Assembly: GCF_900101025.1 (NCBI RefSeq)
Contig: NZ_FMUH01000002.1
Span: forward strand, 840,135-904,134
Length of the DNA stretch: 64,000 bases
Direction of reading: 5' to 3'
From: Klenkia marina
Lineage (GTDB): Bacteria; Actinomycetota; Actinomycetes; Mycobacteriales; Geodermatophilaceae
The translations under genes were made by a program, and so were the position numbers. The notes under the pieces were generated by a model that was not told the DNA's origin, did not search any database, and was given only the letters and a program-made list of their open reading frames with translations. Positions 8,460 to 17,917 of this stretch are shown piece by piece. Numbering within the stretch: position 1 is the first letter of the stretch; each line of letters starts with the position of its first letter.

Positions 8460-9704
8460 ATGACGACGAGCGGACCCGACCAGACGCCGGGGGGACCCGG
8501 GCAGGGTCCTGCCGGCTACGGCCAGCCCGGCCAGCAGTCCGGCGGCTACGGCCAGCAGGGCCAGCAGGGCCAGCAGGGCCAGCACGGCCAGCAGGGCGGC
8601 TACGGGCAGCCCCCGCAGGGCGGCTACGGGCAGCCCCTGCAGGGCGGCTACGGCCAGCCCGCGCAGGGCGGCTACGGCCAGCCCGCGCAGAGCCAGCCCG
8701 GCCAGCCGCAGTACGGCCAGGGCGGCTACGGGCAGGGCGGCCCGGCCCCGTTCGGCCAGCCCGCCTCCGGCGGCGGCTTCGACCTCAAGAAGCTCAAGGT
8801 CGCCGACTACGTGGTCGCCGGCAGTGCGCTGCTCTACCTGCTCTTCTCGCTGCTGCCCTGGTTCAGCGGCGACTTCGGCTTCGGCTACAGCTACAGCGTC
8901 AACGGCTTCGAGTCCGGGCTGATCGTCTTCTCGTTCATCCTGCTGCTGCTGGCCGCCGTGTGGGTGCTGCTCCCGGCGTTCGTCGACCTCAAGCTCGGGT
9001 TCCCCCGCAGCTTCGTCACCGTCGGGCTCACCGGGCTGGCGTTCCTGCTCACCCTCATCGAGTGGATCCAGACCTTCGAGGCCGGCTTCAGCATCTTCGC
9101 GCTGCTGACCTTCCTGGTGTCCGCCGCGGCCCTGGCGTTCGCCGTCCTCGGCCTGCTCCCCGAGCTGAAGAACAAGCCGGCCATGTCCGGGGGGCTGGCC
9201 AACGCCGCGTCCTGGGCCAACCAGCAGGCCCCGCAGTTCGGTCAGCAGCACGGTGGCCAGCAGCAGGGTGGTCAGCAGCACGGTGGCCAGCAGGGGGCTC
9301 AGGGCTTCGGCCAGACCGGCCCGCAGGGCGGCTACGGCAGCTCGTCGCAGCCCGCCGGCTACGGCCAGCAGCCGGGCCAGGCCTACGGCCAGCCGGGCCA
9401 GCAGAACCAGGGCGGGTGGGGTCAGCCGTCGGCGTCGGCCCCGTCCTACGGGCAGCCGTCGTCCGGGTCCAGCACGCCGTCCTACGGCCAGCCGTCCGCG
9501 GGCCCGTCCTCGTCCGGCCCGTCGACCCCGGGCCAGACCCCGGGTCAGGCCCCGGCCGGCAGCTGGAGCGCCAACCCCTCGGGCGGGCCGTCGACCGGCG
9601 GCAACCCGCCGGCGCCGCCGACGTACGCCGCGCCCAGCACCCCGCCGCCGCCCCCCGCGGCCGACGAGGACCGCGACCGGCCGAAGCCCTCGGGCGACGC
9701 CTGA
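8460..9704 (+). CDS. Gln/Gly-rich four-helix membrane protein (DUF5336-like)
   Basis: 414 aa. The first ~100 residues are low-complexity repeats of GYGQP and GQQGQ. A compact block of about four membrane helices follows (YVVAGSALLYLLFSLLPWF, LIVFSFILLLLAAVWVLLP, FVTVGLTGLAFLLTLIEW, FALLTFLVSAAALAFAVLG). A second Gln/Gly/Ser/Pro-rich tail of ~160 residues ends in an acidic stretch. Position after sucCD and before perM matches the mycobacterial DUF5336 34-kDa antigen-like membrane protein. Disordered flanks around a small membrane core suggest interaction or envelope roles; no activity is evident. AGGAGAGAAG precedes the ATG. Confidence 0.8.
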   Translation: MTTSGPDQTPGGPGQGPAGYGQPGQQSGGYGQQGQQGQQGQHGQQGGYGQPPQGGYGQPLQGGYGQPAQGGYGQPAQSQPGQPQYGQGGYGQGGPAPFGQPASGGGFDLKKLKVADYVVAGSALLYLLFSLLPWFSGDFGFGYSYSVNGFESGLIVFSFILLLLAAVWVLLPAFVDLKLGFPRSFVTVGLTGLAFLLTLIEWIQTFEAGFSIFALLTFLVSAAALAFAVLGLLPELKNKPAMSGGLANAASWANQQAPQFGQQHGGQQQGGQQHGGQQGAQGFGQTGPQGGYGSSSQPAGYGQQPGQAYGQPGQQNQGGWGQPSASAPSYGQPSSGSSTPSYGQPSAGPSSSGPSTPGQTPGQAPAGSWSANPSGGPSTGGNPPAPPTYAAPSTPPPPPAADEDRDRPKPSGDA

Positions 9705-9730
9705 CCGCACCGCACCACCCGCACCACCAC

Positions 9731-9765
9731 GAGACCCGCTCCGGAGCCTTCCGGGGCGGGTCTCG
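9731..9765 (+). terminator. Terminator between the DUF5336-like gene and perM
   Basis: GAGACCCGC (9731-9739) pairs with GCGGGTCTC (9757-9765), with an inner CCGG/CCGG pairing in the loop. Confidence 0.7.
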
Positions 9766-9835
9766 TCGTCGGTGATCTGGTCGGCCCCGGCGGGCCCGTC
9801 CCCCGCCGGGCCGGTGGGCTTGCGAGAGTGGGGGG

Positions 9836-11014
9836 ATGCACGAGCTCCTCACCCGGACGACGGCCCGCCTCCGTGCCGTCACCGGGTCGCCCACGCCCGT
9901 GCTGGCCGCCGCGGCGTCGGCCGCGGTCACCGTCGCCGGCCTCCTGGTGCTCACCCTCGCCCTCGTCGTCGTCTCGGCGCTGGACCCCGACGGCGGGCTG
10001 TCCACCGGTCAGGACACCGCCCTCGCCGCCCGGCTGTGGCTGCTCGCCCACGGGGCGGGACTGGACTGGCAGGCCGGGTCGCTCGCGCTGGCCCCCCTGG
10101 TGCTCACCGCCGCCGTCGCCTGGGGCATCAGCAGCGCCGCCCGATGGGTGGTGGCCGAACGCGACCTCGGCTCGGCCCGCGACGTGCTCACCGCCGCCGG
10201 CACCGTGGCCGGCGGGCACCTGCTGCTCACCGTGCTCGTGGCCCTGCTCGTCACCGGCCCCGACGCCGCCGTGCAGTGGCCGCGCACCCTGGCGGGCGCG
10301 GTGCTGCTCCCGCTGCTGGCCGCCGCGTGGGGCGCCGGGCGGGAGTCGGGGTGGGCGGGCGAGCTGCTGGGCCGCGTGCGCGGGCCGGGCCCGGCGGTGG
10401 CCCGCGGGGTGCTCGCCGGCACCTGGTGGTTGCTGGCCCTGGCCTTCGCGGTGGTCGCCGTCGCGCTCGTGGGGGACGTCTCCGGGGTCGCGGCGCTGGC
10501 CACCACCCTGGGCGGGGCCGGCGCCGGGGCGGTCGGCCTGGTCGGGCTGAGCGCCCTGCTGCTGCCCAACGCCGCCGTCGCCGTCCTCGGCCTCGCCGCC
10601 GGCCCCGGTTTCGCCGTCGGGGCGGGCACGCTCGTCTCGACCGCCGGGGTCACCCTCGGTGCGGTGCCCGCGCTGCCGCTGCTCGCGGCCCTGCCCGACA
10701 CCCAGGCGGTGCCGCTGCTGGCGTTCGTGTCGCAGGTGCTGCCGGCCGCGGCGGGCCTGGTCGCCGGCACGGCCACCGCCCGCCGGCTGACCGACGCCGA
10801 CGGCGGGGCCGTCACCGCGGCCCTGTGGGGCGTCGTCACCGGGGTCGGCGTCGGCGTGCTGACCGGGGTGCTGTGCCTGGTCGGCGGCGGCTCGCTCGGG
10901 GACGGCGCACTCGCCGAGGTCGGTGCACCCGCCCTGGCGACAGGCCTGGCCACCGCCGCCCAGGCCGGGCTGGCCGCCGCGATCGCGGCCGCCGTCACCC
11001 GCTGGCGCGGCTGA
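9836..11014 (+). CDS. perM: PerM-like cell division membrane protein (DUF6350)
   Basis: 392 aa, strongly hydrophobic with about 9-10 predicted helices (VLAAAASAAVTVAGLLVLTL, LALAPLVLTAAVAWGISSAA, LALAFAVVAVALVGDVSG, AVTAALWGVVTGVGVGVLTG and others). Location between the DUF5336-like gene and purN-purH is the conserved place of the DUF6350/PerM family, which is linked in mycobacteria to cell division and persistence. The family call rests mostly on position and topology. A GGGGGG ribosome binding site precedes ATG 9836. Confidence 0.75.
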   Translation: MHELLTRTTARLRAVTGSPTPVLAAAASAAVTVAGLLVLTLALVVVSALDPDGGLSTGQDTALAARLWLLAHGAGLDWQAGSLALAPLVLTAAVAWGISSAARWVVAERDLGSARDVLTAAGTVAGGHLLLTVLVALLVTGPDAAVQWPRTLAGAVLLPLLAAAWGAGRESGWAGELLGRVRGPGPAVARGVLAGTWWLLALAFAVVAVALVGDVSGVAALATTLGGAGAGAVGLVGLSALLLPNAAVAVLGLAAGPGFAVGAGTLVSTAGVTLGAVPALPLLAALPDTQAVPLLAFVSQVLPAAAGLVAGTATARRLTDADGGAVTAALWGVVTGVGVGVLTGVLCLVGGGSLGDGALAEVGAPALATGLATAAQAGLAAAIAAAVTRWRG

Positions 11015-11046
11015 ACGCCCGAGGTCCGGGGCCGCAGAGGCCCGAG

Positions 11047-11060
11047 TAGCCTCCCGGTAC
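11047..11060 (+). promoter_or_regulatory. purN -10 element, leaderless type
   Basis: TAGCCT (11047-11052) stands 8 nt before the purN GTG, with no Shine-Dalgarno sequence. This supports GTG 11061 as the start. Confidence 0.5.
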
Positions 11061-11669
11061 GTGCCGCCGGACCACCCGACACCTGCCCGGGTCGTCGTGC
11101 TCCTGTCCGGCACCGGTTCCCTCTGCGCGGCGCTGATGGCAGCCGACAGGCCGTCGTTCACCGTCGTGGCCGTCGGCGCCGACCGCGAGGCGCCCGGTCT
11201 GGCTGCGGCCCGCGAGCGTGGCGTGCCCACCTTCGTCGTCCCGCTCGCCGACCACCCCGACCGGGTGTCCTGGGACGCCGCGCTGGCCGGGGCGATCGCC
11301 GCGCACCGCCCCGACTGGGTGGTCAGCGCCGGGTTCATGAAGCTGTTCGGCCCCGCCGTCCTCGCCGCGTTCGGCGGTCGGCTGCTCAACACGCACCCGG
11401 CCCTGCTGCCGGCCTTCCCGGGGGCGCACGCCGTGCGCGACGCCCTCGCCGCGGGCGTCACCACCACCGGGGCCACCGTCCACCTCGTCGACGCCGGCGT
11501 CGACACCGGCCCGGTGGTCGCCCAGGCCCCGGTGCCGGTGCTGCCCGGCGACGACGAGGCCCGTCTGCACGACCGGATCAAGGCCGTCGAACGGGTGCTG
11601 CTCGTCGACACCCTCGACGACCTCGCTTCCGCCACGACCCCCTCCGACCAGCCCAGGAGCACCCCATGA
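11061..11669 (+). CDS. purN: Phosphoribosylglycinamide formyltransferase
   Basis: 202 aa. Transfers formyl from 10-formyl-THF to GAR in de novo purine synthesis. [10 protein letters not shown] is the N-terminal P-loop-like motif. [16 protein letters not shown] contains the catalytic Asn/His region, and [17 protein letters not shown] contains the His/Asp motif. The catalytic core is complete. The purN stop overlaps the purH start (ATGA), so translation is coupled. folD nearby supplies the folate cofactor. Confidence 0.95.
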   Translation: MPPDHPTPARVVVLLSGTGSLCAALMAADRPSFTVVAVGADREAPGLAAARERGVPTFVVPLADHPDRVSWDAALAGAIAAHRPDWVVSAGFMKLFGPAVLAAFGGRLLNTHPALLPAFPGAHAVRDALAAGVTTTGATVHLVDAGVDTGPVVAQAPVPVLPGDDEARLHDRIKAVERVLLVDTLDDLASATTPSDQPRSTP

Positions 11670-13216
11670 CCGACCGCACCCCCGTCCGCCGGGCGCTGCT
11701 CGGCGTCTACGACAAGACCGGCGTCGAGCAGCTAGCCCGCGGCCTGGCCGACGCCGGGGTGGAGCTGGTCAGCACCGGTGCGACCGCGCGCCGCATCGCC
11801 GAGGCCGGCATCCCGGTCACCCCGGTCGAGCAGGTCACCGGCTTCCCCGAGTGCCTGGACGGCCGGGTGAAGACGCTGCACCCCGGCGTGCACGCGGGCA
11901 TCCTGGCCGACCGCCGCAAGGCCGACCACGTGCGTCAGCTCGACGAGCTGGGCATCGCCGCCTTCGACCTCGTGGTGGTCAACCTCTACCCGTTCCGCGA
12001 GACCGTGGCCTCGGGTGCCACGCCCGACGAGTGCATCGAGCAGATCGACATCGGCGGCCCGGCCATGGTCCGCGCCGCGGCCAAGAACCACCCGTCGGTC
12101 GCCGTCGTCGTCGACCCGGCCCGCTACGACGACGTCCTCGCCGCCGTCGCCGAGGGCGGCACCACGCTGGCCCAGCGCCAGCAGCTGGCCACCGACGCCT
12201 TCCGGCACACCGCCTCCTACGACGTCGCCGTGGCCTCGTGGCTGGGCAGCACGGTGGCCCCCGACGCCAGCGGCTTCCCCTCGTGGACCGCGGCGACCTG
12301 GGAGCGCGCCGACGTGCTGCGCTACGGGGAGAACCCGCACCAGGCCGCCGCCCTCTACCGGGGCGACCGGCAGGGGCTGGCGCACGCCGAGCAGCTGCAC
12401 GGCAAGGCGATGTCCTACAACAACTACGTTGACACCGACGCCGCCTGGCGGGCCGCGCACGACCACGACGCCCCGTGCGTGGCGATCATCAAGCACGCCA
12501 ACCCCTGCGGCATCGCCGTCGGCGCCGACCTGGCGCACGCCCACCGCAAGGCGCACGCGTGCGACCCGGTCTCGGCCTTCGGCGGGGTGATCGCGGCCAA
12601 CCGCGAGGTCGACCTGTCCACGGCCGAGCAGATCGCCGAGGTGTTCACCGAGGTGGTCGTCGCCCCGGCCTTCACCGACGACGCCGTCGACGTGCTCACC
12701 CGCAAGAAGAACGTGCGCCTGCTCCGCATGCCCGCCGACGCCGTGGCCGAGCCGGTGGAGCTCCGGCCGATCAGCGGCGGCGTGCTCGTGCAGCACGCCG
12801 ACCGGGTGTCCGCCGCGGGCGACGACCCCACCACGTGGATCCTGGCCACCGGCTCGCCGGTCGACGCCGCCGCCCTCGACGACCTCGTGTTCGCGTGGCG
12901 GGCGGTGCGCGCGGTGAAGTCCAACGCCATCCTGCTGGCCAGCGACGGCGCCACGGTGGGCGTGGGCATGGGCCAGGTCAACCGGGTCGACGCCGCCCGC
13001 CTGGCCGTGCAGCGGGCGGGGGAGCGGGCCGCGGGCTCGGTCGCCGCCTCCGACGCCTTCTTCCCGTTCGCCGACGGCCTGCAGGTGCTGCTGGACGCAG
13101 GGGTCACCGCCGTCGTCCAGCCGGGCGGGTCGGTGCGCGACGAGGAGGTCGTGGCCGCGGCCGCCGAGGCCGGCATCGCGCTCTACCTCACCGGCACCCG
13201 CCACTTCGCGCACTAG
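11666..13216 (+). CDS. purH: Bifunctional AICAR formyltransferase / IMP cyclohydrolase
   Basis: 516 aa, the usual length. It performs the last two steps to IMP. The N-terminal MGS-like IMP cyclohydrolase domain has [15 protein letters not shown] and [15 protein letters not shown]. The C-terminal AICAR transformylase domain has [30 protein letters not shown] (catalytic Lys/His region) and [11 protein letters not shown]. It is coupled to purN and followed by a hairpin terminator. Confidence 0.97.
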   Translation: MTDRTPVRRALLGVYDKTGVEQLARGLADAGVELVSTGATARRIAEAGIPVTPVEQVTGFPECLDGRVKTLHPGVHAGILADRRKADHVRQLDELGIAAFDLVVVNLYPFRETVASGATPDECIEQIDIGGPAMVRAAAKNHPSVAVVVDPARYDDVLAAVAEGGTTLAQRQQLATDAFRHTASYDVAVASWLGSTVAPDASGFPSWTAATWERADVLRYGENPHQAAALYRGDRQGLAHAEQLHGKAMSYNNYVDTDAAWRAAHDHDAPCVAIIKHANPCGIAVGADLAHAHRKAHACDPVSAFGGVIAANREVDLSTAEQIAEVFTEVVVAPAFTDDAVDVLTRKKNVRLLRMPADAVAEPVELRPISGGVLVQHADRVSAAGDDPTTWILATGSPVDAAALDDLVFAWRAVRAVKSNAILLASDGATVGVGMGQVNRVDAARLAVQRAGERAAGSVAASDAFFPFADGLQVLLDAGVTAVVQPGGSVRDEEVVAAAAEAGIALYLTGTRHFAH

Positions 13217-13225
13217 CGCCAGCGG

Positions 13226-13249
13226 CCCCCTCGCCCGGCGGCGAGGGGG
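13226..13249 (+). terminator. Terminator after purH
   Basis: CCCCCTCGCC (13226-13235) and GGCGAGGGGG (13240-13249) form a 10-bp perfect stem with a 4-nt loop, between purH and the convergent gene at 13263. It may act in both directions. Confidence 0.8.
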
Positions 13250-13262
13250 TCGTCCCGGCGCC

Positions 13263-13958
13263 TCACCTCAGCTTCGGGCCGGTGAGCAGCGCCTTCAGGG
13301 CGCCCAGCAGACCCAGGCCGGCGACCGCCAGCGCGAAGGCGAACCCCAGGTCGAAGGCCTCGGGCCGCCAGCGCTGCGCGGCCGCCGGCACCAGGACGGC
13401 GGCCACGACCACGCCGGCCACCACCAGCGCCAGCGCCCCGAGGAAGCGGTGGGCGCGGGCGGGCAGGAGCAGCAGCAGGCCGAGCACGAACAGCAGCGCC
13501 CCACCGGCGAGCACCGCACCCGGCTGCCACAGCCCGGTGCTGAACAGGTCGGTCCAGTCACGACCGGCGGTGTCGACGACGTCCTCGGCCAGGCCGTAGC
13601 CGGTCGCACCGCCCGGCGTCCACGGCAGCGCCAGGCTCAGCCCCGCGGCGACCCCGGCCAGCTGCAGGAGCAGCGCGCCGACGGGGTCGGGACGCCGCAC
13701 CGCCACCGGCTTGGTCGACCAGGCCGGCGCGGTCGCCCCCGGGTCGGCCGGGGGCCGCCACGTCTGCACCGGCTCCGGGGCGGGCGCCGCCCCGGCGGGC
13801 GGGACCGCGGGCACCACCGCGGTGTCCTGCCGGTCCGCGTCGTCCCGCGCGGAGGCGGTGGGGTGGACGGCGGTGACCTGCTCGTCGGCCGGGTCGGGGG
13901 TGCGGGCGGACCCGGGGGTGGTGAACACCTGGGTGCGGTCGGGGTCGGGCTGGCTCAT
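13263..13958 (-). CDS. Membrane protein with disordered N-terminus, unknown function
   Basis: 231 aa. The first ~95 residues are Pro/Ala/Asp/Thr-rich and probably disordered and cytoplasmic. Four membrane helices follow (GALLLQLAGVAAGLSLALPW, PGAVLAGGALLFVLGLLLLL, FLGALALVVAGVVVAAVLVP, FALAVAGLGLLGALKALLTG). A short polar loop with a WTPGGATGYG segment lies between helices 1 and 2. I do not recognise a named family. It is convergent with purH, and its upstream region holds the 64-nt tandem repeat. Confidence 0.75.
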   Translation of the reverse strand: MSQPDPDRTQVFTTPGSARTPDPADEQVTAVHPTASARDDADRQDTAVVPAVPPAGAAPAPEPVQTWRPPADPGATAPAWSTKPVAVRRPDPVGALLLQLAGVAAGLSLALPWTPGGATGYGLAEDVVDTAGRDWTDLFSTGLWQPGAVLAGGALLFVLGLLLLLPARAHRFLGALALVVAGVVVAAVLVPAAAQRWRPEAFDLGFAFALAVAGLGLLGALKALLTGPKLR

Positions 13959-14001
13959 CTGTCCTCCTCGGCGCTGACCGGTCAGCCCTCGACCCTAGGA
14001 G

Positions 14002-14248
14002 ACGGCCTCGTCCCTCCCCACGACACGCTCCGCGCGCCGCGGGTCCCGGGGACGAGGCCGTTCCAGCACGTCACCTCCTCCCCACGACACGCTCCGCGCG
14101 CCGCGGGTCCCGGGGACGAGGCCGTTCCAGCACGTCACCTCCTCCCCACGACACGCTCCGCGCGCCGCGGGTCCCGGGGACGAGGCCGTTCCAGCACGTC
14201 ACCTCCTCCCCACGACACGCTCCGCGCGCCGCGGGTCCCGGGGACGAC
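14002..14248. repeat. 64-nt tandem repeat array with hairpin
   Basis: The 328-bp gap between the membrane protein gene and folD is mostly four copies of a 64-nt unit; equivalent bases fall at 14020, 14084, 14148 and 14212. The unit runs CCTCCCCACGACACGCTCCG... to ...GGGGACGAGGCCGTTCC, and the last copy diverges near 14248. The first copy is preceded by ACGGCCTCGTCCC (14002-14014), an exact inverted repeat of GGGACGAGGCCGT (14049-14061), giving a 13-bp stem with a 34-nt loop. A related single element lies at 21108-21166. Confidence 0.9.
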
Positions 14249-14286
14249 GCGGTCGCCGCACCTCACCCGTGCGGCAGACTGGGCCG

Positions 14287-15150
14287 GTGACCGCGACACG
14301 ACTGGACGGCAAGGCCACGGCGGCCGCGATCCGCACCGAGCTGACTGAGCGGGTGACCGCGCTCGCCGCCGCGGGTCGCCGTCCGGGGCTGGGCACGCTG
14401 CTGGTCGGCGACGACCCCGGCAGCCGGTGGTACGTCAACGCGAAGCACTCCGACTGCGCGCAGGTCGGCATCGCCAGCATCCAGCGCGAGCTGCCCGCCG
14501 ACGCCACCCAGGCCGACGTCCTCGCCGTCGTCGCCGAGTTCAACGCCGACCCCGCCTGCACCGGCTACATCGTCCAGCTCCCGCTGCCGCGCCAGGTGTC
14601 CGAGGCCGCCGTCCTCGAGGCGATGGACCCCGACAAGGACGCCGACGGCCTCCACCCGACCAACCTCGGTCGCCTCGTGCTCGGCGTCCCCGGCCCGCTG
14701 CCGTGCACCCCGCTGGGCATCGTCGAGCTGCTGCGCCGCTACGACGTCCCCCTGGCCGGTGCCGAGGTCGTCGTCGTCGGCCGCGGGGTCACCGTCGGCC
14801 GCCCGCTCGGGCTGCTGCTCACCCGGCGCAGCGAGAACGCCACCGTCACGCTGTGCCACACCGGCACCCGCGACCTGGCCGCGCACACCCGCACCGCCGA
14901 CGTCGTCGTGGCCGCAGCCGGGGTGCCCGGCCTGCTCACCGCCGACATGGTCAAGCCCGGGGCCGCCGTCCTGGACGTCGGGGTCAGCCGGGTCGACGGC
15001 AAGATCGCCGGCGACGTCGCCCTCGACGTGGTCGACGTCGCCGGGCACGTCGCCCCGAACCCCGGCGGGGTCGGGCCCATGACCCGGGCGATGCTGCTCA
15101 GCAACGTGGTGGGGCTCGCCGAGCGGGCCGCGGCCCCCGTCGTGGCCTGA
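14287..15150 (+). CDS. folD: Methylenetetrahydrofolate dehydrogenase / cyclohydrolase
   Basis: 287 aa. Interconverts 5,10-methylene-, methenyl- and 10-formyl-THF with [13 protein letters not shown] contains the catalytic Lys, VQLPLPRQV and [12 protein letters not shown] are signatures, [15 protein letters not shown] is the nucleotide-binding loop and [10 protein letters not shown] is the C-terminal signature. CAGACT (14275-14280) lies 6 nt before GTG 14287, with no Shine-Dalgarno sequence. DUF3017 follows, as in other actinobacteria. Confidence 0.96.
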   Translation: MTATRLDGKATAAAIRTELTERVTALAAAGRRPGLGTLLVGDDPGSRWYVNAKHSDCAQVGIASIQRELPADATQADVLAVVAEFNADPACTGYIVQLPLPRQVSEAAVLEAMDPDKDADGLHPTNLGRLVLGVPGPLPCTPLGIVELLRRYDVPLAGAEVVVVGRGVTVGRPLGLLLTRRSENATVTLCHTGTRDLAAHTRTADVVVAAAGVPGLLTADMVKPGAAVLDVGVSRVDGKIAGDVALDVVDVAGHVAPNPGGVGPMTRAMLLSNVVGLAERAAAPVVA

Positions 15151-15160
15151 GGAGGACGCC

Positions 15161-15460
15161 GTGGCCCGCGCCCCGCTGCACACCCGGCGTCCCTTCCTGG
15201 CGGGGGTGCTGCGGCAGCTGCCGCTGACCGGTGTGCTGCTGGTGGTGGCGGTGGGTCTGCTCACCGTGGCGTCGGGCAACTGGCGCCGTGGCCTGCTCGT
15301 GATGGGGTTGGCGCTCATCGCCGCGGGGGTGCTGCGCATGGTGCTGCCGGTGCGCCGCCAGGGGTTCCTGGCCGTCCGGAGCACGGTCACCGACGTGCTG
15401 CTCACCACCGGCGGGGGAGTGGCCCTGGCCCTCGTCGCGGTGGCCATCCCCCCTGGTTGA
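15161..15460 (+). CDS. DUF3017 small membrane protein
   Basis: 99 aa with three hydrophobic segments (LPLTGVLLVVAVGLLTVASG, GLLVMGLALIAAGVLRMVLP, VLLTTGGGVALALVAVAIPP). Size, topology and position directly after folD match DUF3017, an actinobacterial family of unknown function. A GAGGAGG ribosome binding site precedes GTG 15161, and only 10 bp separate it from folD, so they share a transcript. Confidence 0.85.
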   Translation: MARAPLHTRRPFLAGVLRQLPLTGVLLVVAVGLLTVASGNWRRGLLVMGLALIAAGVLRMVLPVRRQGFLAVRSTVTDVLLTTGGGVALALVAVAIPPG

Positions 15461-15518
15461 CCGCGGCCTGACCGGCCCGGGGGCGCAGCCGAGCAGCTCC
15501 GGCGATAGGTTGGCGGCC

Positions 15519-16466
15519 ATGGCGACGAAGCCCGGCAAGATCACCGTGGTGGGTTCCGGCTTCTACGGTTCCACCACCGCACTCCGTCTGGCGCAGTACG
15601 ACGTCGTGGGCACCGTGGTGCTCACCGACGTCGTCGAGGGCAAGCCCGAGGGGCTCGCGCTCGACCTCAACCAGTCCCGCTCGATCGAGGGCTTCGAGAC
15701 CGAGGTCGTCGGGGTCGGCGGCGGCTCCTACGAGGGCACCGAGGGATCCGACGTCGTCGTCATCACCGCGGGCCTGCCGCGCAAGCCGGGCATGAGCCGC
15801 ATGGACCTCATCGAGACCAACGCCGGCATCGTCCGGCAGGTGTCGGAGAACGTCGCGCGCACCTCGCCCGACGCCGTCGTGATCGTGGTCAGCAACCCGC
15901 TCGACGAGATGACCGCGCTGGCGCAGCTGGCCACCGGCTTCCCCACGCACCGCGTGATGGGCCAGGCCGGCATGCTCGACACCGCGCGGTTCACCGACAA
16001 CGTCGCCCGCGAGCTCGGCGTCCCGACCGCCTCGGTGCAGACGCTGACCCTGGGCAGCCACGGCGACACGATGGTCCCGGTGCCCAGCCGGTGCACCGTC
16101 GACGGCCGGCCGCTGTCGGAGGTCATGGCACCCGACCGCATCGCGCACCTGGTCGACCGCACCCGCAACGGCGGGGCCGAGGTCGTGGCGCTGCTCAAGA
16201 CCGGCTCGGCGTACTACGCGCCCTCGGCGGCCGCGGCCCGGATGGCCAAGGCCGTCATCGAGGACTCCGGTGCCGTCATGCCGGTGTGCGCCTGGGTCGA
16301 CGGCGAGCACGGGATCTCCGGGGTCTACCTGGGGGTCGAGGCCGAGATCGGCCGCGAGGGTGTCCGGCGGGTGGTCGAGACCGACCTCACCGACGACGAG
16401 CTGGCCGGGCTGCGTGAGGCAGCCGAGGCCGTACGAGCCAAGCAAGCGGACGTCGCCGACCTCTGA
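15519..16466 (+). CDS. mdh: Malate dehydrogenase (LDH-like type)
   Basis: 315 aa. Oxidises malate to oxaloacetate with [18 protein letters not shown] is the Rossmann loop, [16 protein letters not shown] carries the substrate-binding Arg residues, and [11 protein letters not shown] and GSHGDTMVP (catalytic His) are conserved. The style is that of LDH-like (MDH3) enzymes. TAGGTT (15506-15511) lies 7 nt before ATG 15519, indicating leaderless transcription. icd begins 34 bp downstream on the same strand. Confidence 0.95.
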   Translation: MATKPGKITVVGSGFYGSTTALRLAQYDVVGTVVLTDVVEGKPEGLALDLNQSRSIEGFETEVVGVGGGSYEGTEGSDVVVITAGLPRKPGMSRMDLIETNAGIVRQVSENVARTSPDAVVIVVSNPLDEMTALAQLATGFPTHRVMGQAGMLDTARFTDNVARELGVPTASVQTLTLGSHGDTMVPVPSRCTVDGRPLSEVMAPDRIAHLVDRTRNGGAEVVALLKTGSAYYAPSAAAARMAKAVIEDSGAVMPVCAWVDGEHGISGVYLGVEAEIGREGVRRVVETDLTDDELAGLREAAEAVRAKQADVADL

Positions 16467-16500
16467 GGGTCGGCTTCCAACAGAGAGGGACCACTTCCAC

Positions 16501-17718
16501 GTGAGCAAGATCAAGGTCAAGGGCAAGGTCGTCGAGCTCGACGGCGACGAGATGACCCGGATCATCTGGCAGTTCATCAAGGACGAGCTGATCCTCAAGT
16601 ACCTCGACGTCGACCTCGAGTACTACGACCTCGGCATGGAGAACCGCGACGCCACCGACGACCAGGTGACGATCGACGCGGCCAACGCCATCAAGCAGCA
16701 CGGCGTCGGGGTCAAGTGCGCCACGATCACCCCGGACGAGGCGCGGGTCGAGGAGTTCGGCCTCAAGCAGATGTGGCGCTCGCCCAACGGCACGATCCGC
16801 AACATCCTCGGCGGCGTGATCTTCCGCGAGCCGATCATCATGCAGAACGTGCCGCGCCTGGTGCCGGGCTGGACCAAGCCGATCATCGTCGGCCGCCACG
16901 CCTACGGCGACCAGTACCGCGCCACCGACTTCAAGTTCCCCTCCGCGGGCACCCTGAAGGTCGTCTTCACCCCCGAGGACGGCTCCGAGCCCATCGAGCG
17001 CGAGGTCTTCCAGGCCCCCGGCGCCGGTGTCTCGCTGTCGATGTACAACCTCGACGACTCGATCCGCGACTTCGCGCGCGCCTCGCTGAACTACGGCCTG
17101 GCCCGCAACTACCCGGTGTACCTGTCGACGAAGAACACGATCCTCAAGGCCTACGACGGCCGGTTCAAGGACATCTTCCAGGAGGTGTTCGAGGCCGAGT
17201 TCCAGGAGAAGTTCGAGGCCGCCGGCATCACCTACGAGCACCGCCTCATCGACGACATGGTCGCCGCCAACCTCAAGTGGGAGGGCGGCTACGTCTGGGC
17301 CTGCAAGAACTACGACGGCGACGTCCAGTCCGACACCGTGGCGCAGGGCTTCGGCTCGCTGGGCCTCATGACCTCGGTGCTGGCCACCCCGGACGGCAAG
17401 ACCGTCGAGGCCGAGGCCGCGCACGGCACGGTGACCCGGCACTACCGCCAGCACCAGCAGGGCAAGGAGACCTCGACCAACCCGATCGCGTCGATCTTCG
17501 CCTGGACCCGGGGCCTGGCCCACCGCGGCAAGCTCGACGAGACCCCCGAGGTCACCCAGTTCGCCGAGACCCTCGAGCGCGTGTGCATCGAGACGGTCGA
17601 GGGCGGTCAGATGACCAAGGACCTCGCCCTGCTGATCAGCAAGGACGCCCCCTGGCTCACCACCCAGGACTTCCTCGCCGCGATCGACGCCAACCTGCAG
17701 AAGGCCATGGCTGCCTGA
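16501..17718 (+). CDS. icd: NADP-dependent isocitrate dehydrogenase (dimeric type)
   Basis: 405 aa. Converts isocitrate to 2-oxoglutarate and CO2 with [63 protein letters not shown] and [14 protein letters not shown] are hallmarks of the homodimeric, eukaryote-like class. GTG 16501 follows an AGAGAGGGA ribosome binding site. It is presumably co-transcribed with mdh and ends in a strong terminator. Confidence 0.97.
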   Translation: MSKIKVKGKVVELDGDEMTRIIWQFIKDELILKYLDVDLEYYDLGMENRDATDDQVTIDAANAIKQHGVGVKCATITPDEARVEEFGLKQMWRSPNGTIRNILGGVIFREPIIMQNVPRLVPGWTKPIIVGRHAYGDQYRATDFKFPSAGTLKVVFTPEDGSEPIEREVFQAPGAGVSLSMYNLDDSIRDFARASLNYGLARNYPVYLSTKNTILKAYDGRFKDIFQEVFEAEFQEKFEAAGITYEHRLIDDMVAANLKWEGGYVWACKNYDGDVQSDTVAQGFGSLGLMTSVLATPDGKTVEAEAAHGTVTRHYRQHQQGKETSTNPIASIFAWTRGLAHRGKLDETPEVTQFAETLERVCIETVEGGQMTKDLALLISKDAPWLTTQDFLAAIDANLQKAMAA

Positions 17719-17728
17719 TCCACCCGAC

Positions 17729-17766
17729 GACGGCCCCCCTCCCGCTCCGCGGAAGGGGGGCCGTCG
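17729..17766 (+). terminator. Terminator after icd
   Basis: GACGGCCCCCCT pairs with AAGGGGGGCCGTC across a short loop, about 12 nt after the icd stop. Confidence 0.8.
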
Positions 17767-17792
17767 CACGTCCGGGGCACAAGGGAGCACCA

Positions 17793-17851
17793 CGATGTCG
17801 GGGACATCGGGCCCCCGGACGGCCTCGGGATCCCCGATGTCCCCGACGTCG
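17793..17851. repeat. Palindrome pair, left copy, flanking the DUF559 gene
   Basis: CGATGTCGGGGACATCGGG (17793-17811) and CCCGATGTCCCCGACGTCG (17833-17851) form a 19-bp inverted repeat with one mismatch and a 21-nt spacer. The left arm is itself a palindrome (CGATGTC-ggg-GACATCG) and the right arm nearly so. A near-identical pair lies at 18821-18879 on the other side of the gene. Confidence 0.9.
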
Positions 17852-17917
17852 TCGGACCGGGCTGGGGTCCCTGTGGACAAGTGCGGAGTCGTCGTCGCAG
17901 CGGGGCAGGCTGGTGCG

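Noticed and set aside
14002..14248. CRISPR array
   Set aside because: The 64-nt units abut directly with no unique spacers, and no cas genes are in the window.
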